A DNA stretch of 55,810 nt from Roseospira visakhapatnamensis (lineage in GTDB: Bacteria; Pseudomonadota; Alphaproteobacteria; Rhodospirillales; Rhodospirillaceae), in the NCBI RefSeq assembly GCF_014197915.1, contig NZ_JACIGK010000028.1:1-55810 (forward strand). The letters run 5' to 3'. Positions 51,012 to 55,810 of the stretch are shown one piece after another. A program made the translations under genes and the position numbers. Position 1 is the first letter of the stretch; each line of letters starts with the position of its first letter. The notes under the pieces were generated by a model that worked only from the letters and a program-made list of their open reading frames with translations, was not told the DNA's origin and did no database searches.

Positions 51012-51308
51012 TTAGCCCCTAGCGGCGCTCGGCAACGCCGCGCGCGGCGATCCAACATCGTAATGTCGATCCGGACTGTGCGCGATTTCTCGGTACATGG
51101 TGTCGGGAGCAAGGTCCAGGTCACCAGGCCAGACCACAACCCCACCCTCGACACGCGCGCAGGCAACCGCGTGGTCGTCGCTCAGGGCCTCGAACACACC
51201 GGTGCAGAATGCACGGTCAATGCGGATCGTTCCATTCAGGCCGTCCTTGAACTGAACGGCAAGGGTCCGAGGCGCAACAGGATGGACGTCAATCACATGC
51301 CAGTGCAT
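51012..51308 (-). CDS. DUF2442 domain protein (probable antitoxin-like partner)
   Basis: 98 residues. The N-terminal MHWHVIDVHPVAPRTLAVQF and WPGDLDLAPDTMYREI match the small DUF2442 family. ATG 51308 has GGAGAAGG seven bases upstream and gives the usual DUF2442 start, so the ATG at 51392 inside the DUF4160 gene is less likely. It follows the DUF4160 gene with 55 bp between stop and start. Such pairs occur widely in accessory DNA and look like toxin-antitoxin modules, but this is unproven. Base composition is less GC-rich than the surroundings. Confidence 0.75.
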   Translation of the reverse strand: MHWHVIDVHPVAPRTLAVQFKDGLNGTIRIDRAFCTGVFEALSDDHAVACARVEGGVVVWPGDLDLAPDTMYREIAHSPDRHYDVGSPRAALPSAARG

Positions 51309-51363
51309 TCGACCTTCTCCGTTAATCAAGAGGAGCGATCTTCTCTGGCCTCTTCTTTTACTT

Positions 51364-51582
51364 TCAAAGAGACCAGTTTCGCGCCAGCTCATCGCGATGC
51401 AAATCCGCCCATTCCATCACCATCCGCGCCGCCCTTCGCGGCAGTCCCCCTTCAATGACTTCAAGATTTTGAAGACTCACCAAGACTTCATGTTCACCAT
51501 ATGTCGCATGAAAGTGCGGGGGAGCATGATCGTCCCAAAACATGCGGATGATGATGCCGTAGAACGTGGAGATCGTTGGCAT
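51364..51582 (-). CDS. DUF4160 domain protein
   Basis: 72 residues, the full length of the family. MPTISTFYGIIIRMFWDDHA starts the domain; PPHFHATYGEHEVLVSL and ARMVMEWADLHRDELARNW complete it. The H-x-P-H-F-H-type core is typical. Its usual neighbour is a DUF2442 gene, which follows here. The ribosome binding site is weak. The stretch is less GC-rich than nearby housekeeping genes, which fits recent acquisition. Confidence 0.82.
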   Translation of the reverse strand: MPTISTFYGIIIRMFWDDHAPPHFHATYGEHEVLVSLQNLEVIEGGLPRRAARMVMEWADLHRDELARNWSL

Positions 51583-51615
51583 ACGTCGTCAACCCGCGAT
51601 CAACCGCCCCACGCC

Positions 51616-52059
51616 TCACCCGGCGCTCGCTTCCTCGCGCACCACCAGGACCGAGCAGGTGGCATGCCGCACCACGCGCGCGGCGTTGGGACCCAGCAGG
51701 TAGTCGCGCAACTCCGGCCGATGGGCACCGATGACGATCAGGTCGATCCGGCGCTGCTCGGCCATGGCCAGCACGGATTCATAGACATTGCCCTCGCCCA
51801 CCAGATGGTTGACGGTCATGCCCGACGGCAGCGCGGCGTCGGCCTTGGATTTCAGGTTCTCCATCACCAGCCGGGCCATCTTCTTTTCATAGCCGTTGGG
51901 GAAGAACTGGCCCACCATGCTCATGCCGAAGGCCGGCACCACGGTCATCACGTCCAGCCGCGCCGACCACTGCCGCGCCAGGGTCACGGCGGTGGGAAAC
52001 GTGCGCTCCCAGTCGAATGGAGCATCCAGATCCACGGACACGAGAATACGGCTGAACAT
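51616..52059 (-). CDS. Universal stress protein (UspA family)
   Basis: 147 residues, one Usp domain. It starts MFSRILVSVDLDAP and ends CSVLVVREE. The ATP-binding motif G-2x-G-9x-G(S/T) appears changed: the segment GAHRPELRDYLLGPNAARVV has Arg and Pro where the second Gly and the Ser/Thr would be. It may therefore belong to the UspA class that does not bind ATP. It stands alone on the minus strand, divergent from dnaK. Confidence 0.9.
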   Translation of the reverse strand: MFSRILVSVDLDAPFDWERTFPTAVTLARQWSARLDVMTVVPAFGMSMVGQFFPNGYEKKMARLVMENLKSKADAALPSGMTVNHLVGEGNVYESVLAMAEQRRIDLIVIGAHRPELRDYLLGPNAARVVRHATCSVLVVREEASAG

Positions 52060-52382
52060 CGCGGCGGGTCTCCCGGTCGGGACAACGGGTGGGCGGCCAG
52101 CCTAGCATGGGCGGGGGCGGGACTAAACACCCGGCCTGCGCGTCCCCGCCGCCCTGGTTCCCGGCGCCACCGGCGCGCGGCGTTGATTCTGTTGCGACAC
52201 CCGCGACCGATCCTTATATAGCGCCAAACCTCAACACGCCCGATGCCGGGCGGCGACCGACCTCCCCCTCGTGGATGGACAGGGTCCGCCGTCGCGGCAA
52301 CGGCCACTGAAGACCCCTTCGTTCCGGGAAACGCCGCGGTGCCTGATGGGGCCGCCGTGCTTCGCCAAACTGGAGACAGACC
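52060..52382. other. 323-bp divergent intergenic region between usp and dnaK
   Basis: No gene seen. The part near dnaK holds a heat-shock-type promoter candidate at 52189-52221. The leader from there to the dnaK start is about 155 bases and GC-rich. Confidence 0.6.
52189..52221 (+). promoter_or_regulatory. Candidate sigma-32 promoter of dnaK
   Basis: CTGTTG (52189-52194) is followed after 18 bases by CTTATATAG (52213-52221). This resembles the alphaproteobacterial heat-shock pattern CTTG-N17/18-CYTATNTNNG, with a good -10 and a -35 that differs by one base (TGTTG for CTTG). Confidence 0.45.
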
Positions 52383-54329
<1,947 letters not shown>

Positions 54330-54382
54330 AACCGGCGCCTTCACGGCGCGCCGGGCCGCCATCGGGATCGCGCGCGGGCGCG

Positions 54383-54403
54383 GCCCCCCGACCTTCGGGG
54401 GGC
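54383..54403 (+). terminator. Very stable hairpin between dnaK and dnaJ
   Basis: GCCCCCCGA (54383-54391) pairs perfectly with TCGGGGGGC (54395-54403) around a 3-base loop. There is no T-run, so it may cause partial termination or protect the dnaK mRNA end, allowing dnaK to exceed dnaJ. Confidence 0.5.
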
Positions 54404-54508
54404 GCGTGCCGGTCGTGACCCGGGGCGGCCCGTTCGCGTGACGGGGACGCGGCCACGCCGCGGGCGACGCCAGGCAACCGATCACCGCCGCCGGAGAGAT
54501 CATCGGGG

Positions 54509-55645
54509 ATGAGCAAGCGAGATTACTACGACGTCCTGGGCGTCGACCGTCAGGCCGAAGCCGACGACCTGAAGAAGGCCTACCGCAAGCTGGCCATGAA
54601 GTACCATCCGGACCGCAACCCGGATGACAAGGACGCCGAGCACAAGTTCAAGGAACTGAACGAGGCCTACGAGGTCCTCAAGGACGAGCAGAAGCGCGCC
54701 GCCTACGACCGCTTCGGCCATGCGGCGTTCGAGGGCGGCGGCCCGGGTCAGGGCGCCGGGTTCGGGGGATTCGGCGGCTTCGCCGACATCTTCGAGGAGA
54801 TGTTCGGCGAGGTCATGGGCGGCGGCCGGCGCGGCGGCGGGGGCCGCTCCAGCAACCGGGGCGCCGACCTGCGCTACACCATGGACATCTCCCTGGAGGA
54901 CGCCTTCGCCGGCAAGAAGGCCACCATCCACATCCCCACCTCGGTGATCTGCGACACCTGCTCCGGCAGCGGCGCCAAGGACGGCACCCAGGCCAAGGCC
55001 TGCGGCACCTGTGGCGGCCTGGGCCGGGTGCGGGCGCAGCAGGGCTTCTTCACCATCGAGCGCACCTGCCCCACCTGTAACGGCCAGGGCAAGGTGATCG
55101 CCGATCCCTGCGGCGCCTGTTCCGGCAGCGGCCGGGTGCGCCGCGACAAGACCCTGGAGGTGACCATCCCCGCCGGGGTGGAGGACGGCACCCGCATCCG
55201 CCTGGCCGGCGAGGGAGAGGCCGGGTTGCGCGGCGGGCCGCCCGGCGACCTGTACATTTTCCTTTCGGTGGCGGCGCACCGTCTGTTCCACCGCGAGGGC
55301 GCCAACATCCACTGCCGCGTGCCCATCCCCATGACCACGGGGGCGCTGGGCGGGGCCATCGAGGTCCCCTCGATCGACGGCGCCCGCGCCAAGGTGACCA
55401 TCCCCGCCGGCACCCAGACGGGCACCCAGTTCCGCCTGCGCGGCAAGGGCATGAGCGTGCTGCGCTCACCCGCGCGGGGCGACATGTTCATCCAGGCGGT
55501 GGTGGAAACGCCCATGAACCTGACCAAGAAGCAACGCGAGCTTCTGGAGTCGTTCGCCAAGGAGGCCGGTGACGATTCCACCAGCCCCGAAAGCCATGGC
55601 TTCTTCAAGAAGGTCAAGGAGTTCTTCGAGGACCTGACCGACTAG
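54509..55645 (+). CDS. dnaJ: Chaperone protein DnaJ (Hsp40)
   Basis: 378 residues. The J domain (1-70) has the HPD motif in [13 protein letters not shown] Gly/Phe-rich linker follows. Four C-x2-C-x-G-x-G zinc repeats are present: [27 protein letters not shown] and CGACSGSGR. The two C-terminal substrate domains complete the protein. It stimulates DnaK ATPase and delivers clients. GGAGAG lies about 12 bases before the ATG. The TAG stop (55643-55645) is part of the CTAG end of the second MITE-like element. Confidence 0.97.
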   Translation: MSKRDYYDVLGVDRQAEADDLKKAYRKLAMKYHPDRNPDDKDAEHKFKELNEAYEVLKDEQKRAAYDRFGHAAFEGGGPGQGAGFGGFGGFADIFEEMFGEVMGGGRRGGGGRSSNRGADLRYTMDISLEDAFAGKKATIHIPTSVICDTCSGSGAKDGTQAKACGTCGGLGRVRAQQGFFTIERTCPTCNGQGKVIADPCGACSGSGRVRRDKTLEVTIPAGVEDGTRIRLAGEGEAGLRGGPPGDLYIFLSVAAHRLFHREGANIHCRVPIPMTTGALGGAIEVPSIDGARAKVTIPAGTQTGTQFRLRGKGMSVLRSPARGDMFIQAVVETPMNLTKKQRELLESFAKEAGDDSTSPESHGFFKKVKEFFEDLTD

Positions 55646-55719
55646 TGTGGTGGATTTGAAGTTCCTATGACCTGGTCGGGAAGCGCTGGACGGACCTTCA
55701 AATCCATAAACCACACTAG
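55642..55719. mobile_element. MITE-like element with CTAG ends, just after dnaJ
   Basis: 78 bp bounded by CTAG at 55642-55645 and 55716-55719. The left end reads CTAGTGTGGT then GGATTTGAAG. The right end, inverted, reads CTAGTGTGGT, four extra bases (TTAT), then GGATTTGAAG. It has no gene. The CTAG ends and TA core suggest mobilisation by an IS630-type transposase, but the terminal sequence differs from the element at 36324. The left CTAG contains the dnaJ stop codon. Confidence 0.75.
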
Positions 55720-55810
55720 CAGTCTGTCGGGTTTGGCCGCGCGGCCTTGAGTTTAGGTGGTGGCGCGGGTGTCATGCGGCCCTGATGCGGGCCATCCGCT
55801 TGCAGTTGTA
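55720..55810 (-). mobile_element. Probable end of an insertion sequence with transposase C-terminus
   Basis: Minus strand 55810-55772 reads YNCKRMARIRAA and stop, like the C-terminal YN-x-KRM end of IS1182/IS5-type transposases. Downstream, GCAGTCTGTCGGGTTTGG (55720-55737, plus strand) looks like a terminal inverted repeat. Only 13 codons are in the window, so the call is tentative. Confidence 0.4.

Noticed and set aside
50865-51458. A 197-codon plus-strand frame
   Set aside because: It is the complement of the DUF2442 gene and its surroundings and has no recognisable domain.

Overview
The window is about 55.8 kb of very GC-rich DNA (roughly 70% GC, strong G/C third-position bias). It reads as an alphaproteobacterial chromosome, most likely Rhodospirillales/Rhodospirillaceae. 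The evidence is the gene order rnpB-mraZ-dcw cluster-lpxC-bamD-recN-ligA, the FYDLN-zinc-ribbon/aroA/cmk/rpsA locus, a ChpT phosphotransferase and a glcDEF operon. The species cannot be named from the sequence alone.

Layout. (1) 1-1077: remains of two transposases, both frameshifted. (2) 1094-3229: a hypothetical Ala/Gly/Pro-rich protein and a membrane-anchored family 2 glycosyltransferase. (3) 3414-6245: ilvD followed at once by a bacteriohemerythrin-REC fusion. (4) 6271-32716, all minus strand: the complete division and cell wall cluster in the order mraZ, rsmH, ftsL, ftsI, murE, murF, mraY, murD, ftsW, murG, murC, murB, ddl, ftsQ, ftsA, ftsZ, then lpxC, bamD, recN, ligA. Most neighbours overlap by ATGA or GTGA, so translation is probably coupled. 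(5) About 33328-33776: RNase P RNA, minus strand. (6) 33859-36651: moaA, a DUF2478-DUF4213-DUF364 fusion and a DUF3553 gene, with a composite palindromic MITE-like element between the last two. (7) 36866-40583: chpT and a hybrid CheA-CheW-CheW-REC kinase. (8) 40738-41629: beta-carbonic anhydrase, a 17-bp tandem repeat in its upstream region, and tRNA-Ala(GGC). (9) 41904-45872: an FYDLN-type zinc-ribbon protein, a degenerate half-length AroA-like protein in the normal aroA position, cmk and rpsA. (10) 45994-50823: a 2OG-Fe(II) oxygenase and glcFED. (11) 51012-52059: a DUF4160/DUF2442 pair and a Usp protein. (12) 52383-55645: dnaK-dnaJ, then a second MITE-like element and the probable edge of an insertion sequence.

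How the genes work together. The core is the cell-envelope and division programme: lipid I/II synthesis (mraY, murG, murA-independent murB-F, ddl), septal transpeptidation (ftsI, ftsW), divisome assembly (ftsL, ftsQ, ftsA, ftsZ), lipid A commitment (lpxC) and outer-membrane assembly (bamD). Around it lie housekeeping genes for DNA repair, translation, heat shock and glycolate oxidation.

The points most worth a second look are: the AroA-like protein that has lost every active-site motif yet stays coupled to cmk; the three-domain DUF2478-DUF4213-DUF364 fusion beside moaA; the hemerythrin-REC fusion coupled to an Fe-S enzyme; two different MITE-like elements whose CTAG ends supply the stop codon of the preceding gene; a 17-bp tandem array upstream of carbonic anhydrase; and a 102-codon in-frame leader on ftsZ with its own ribosome binding site.
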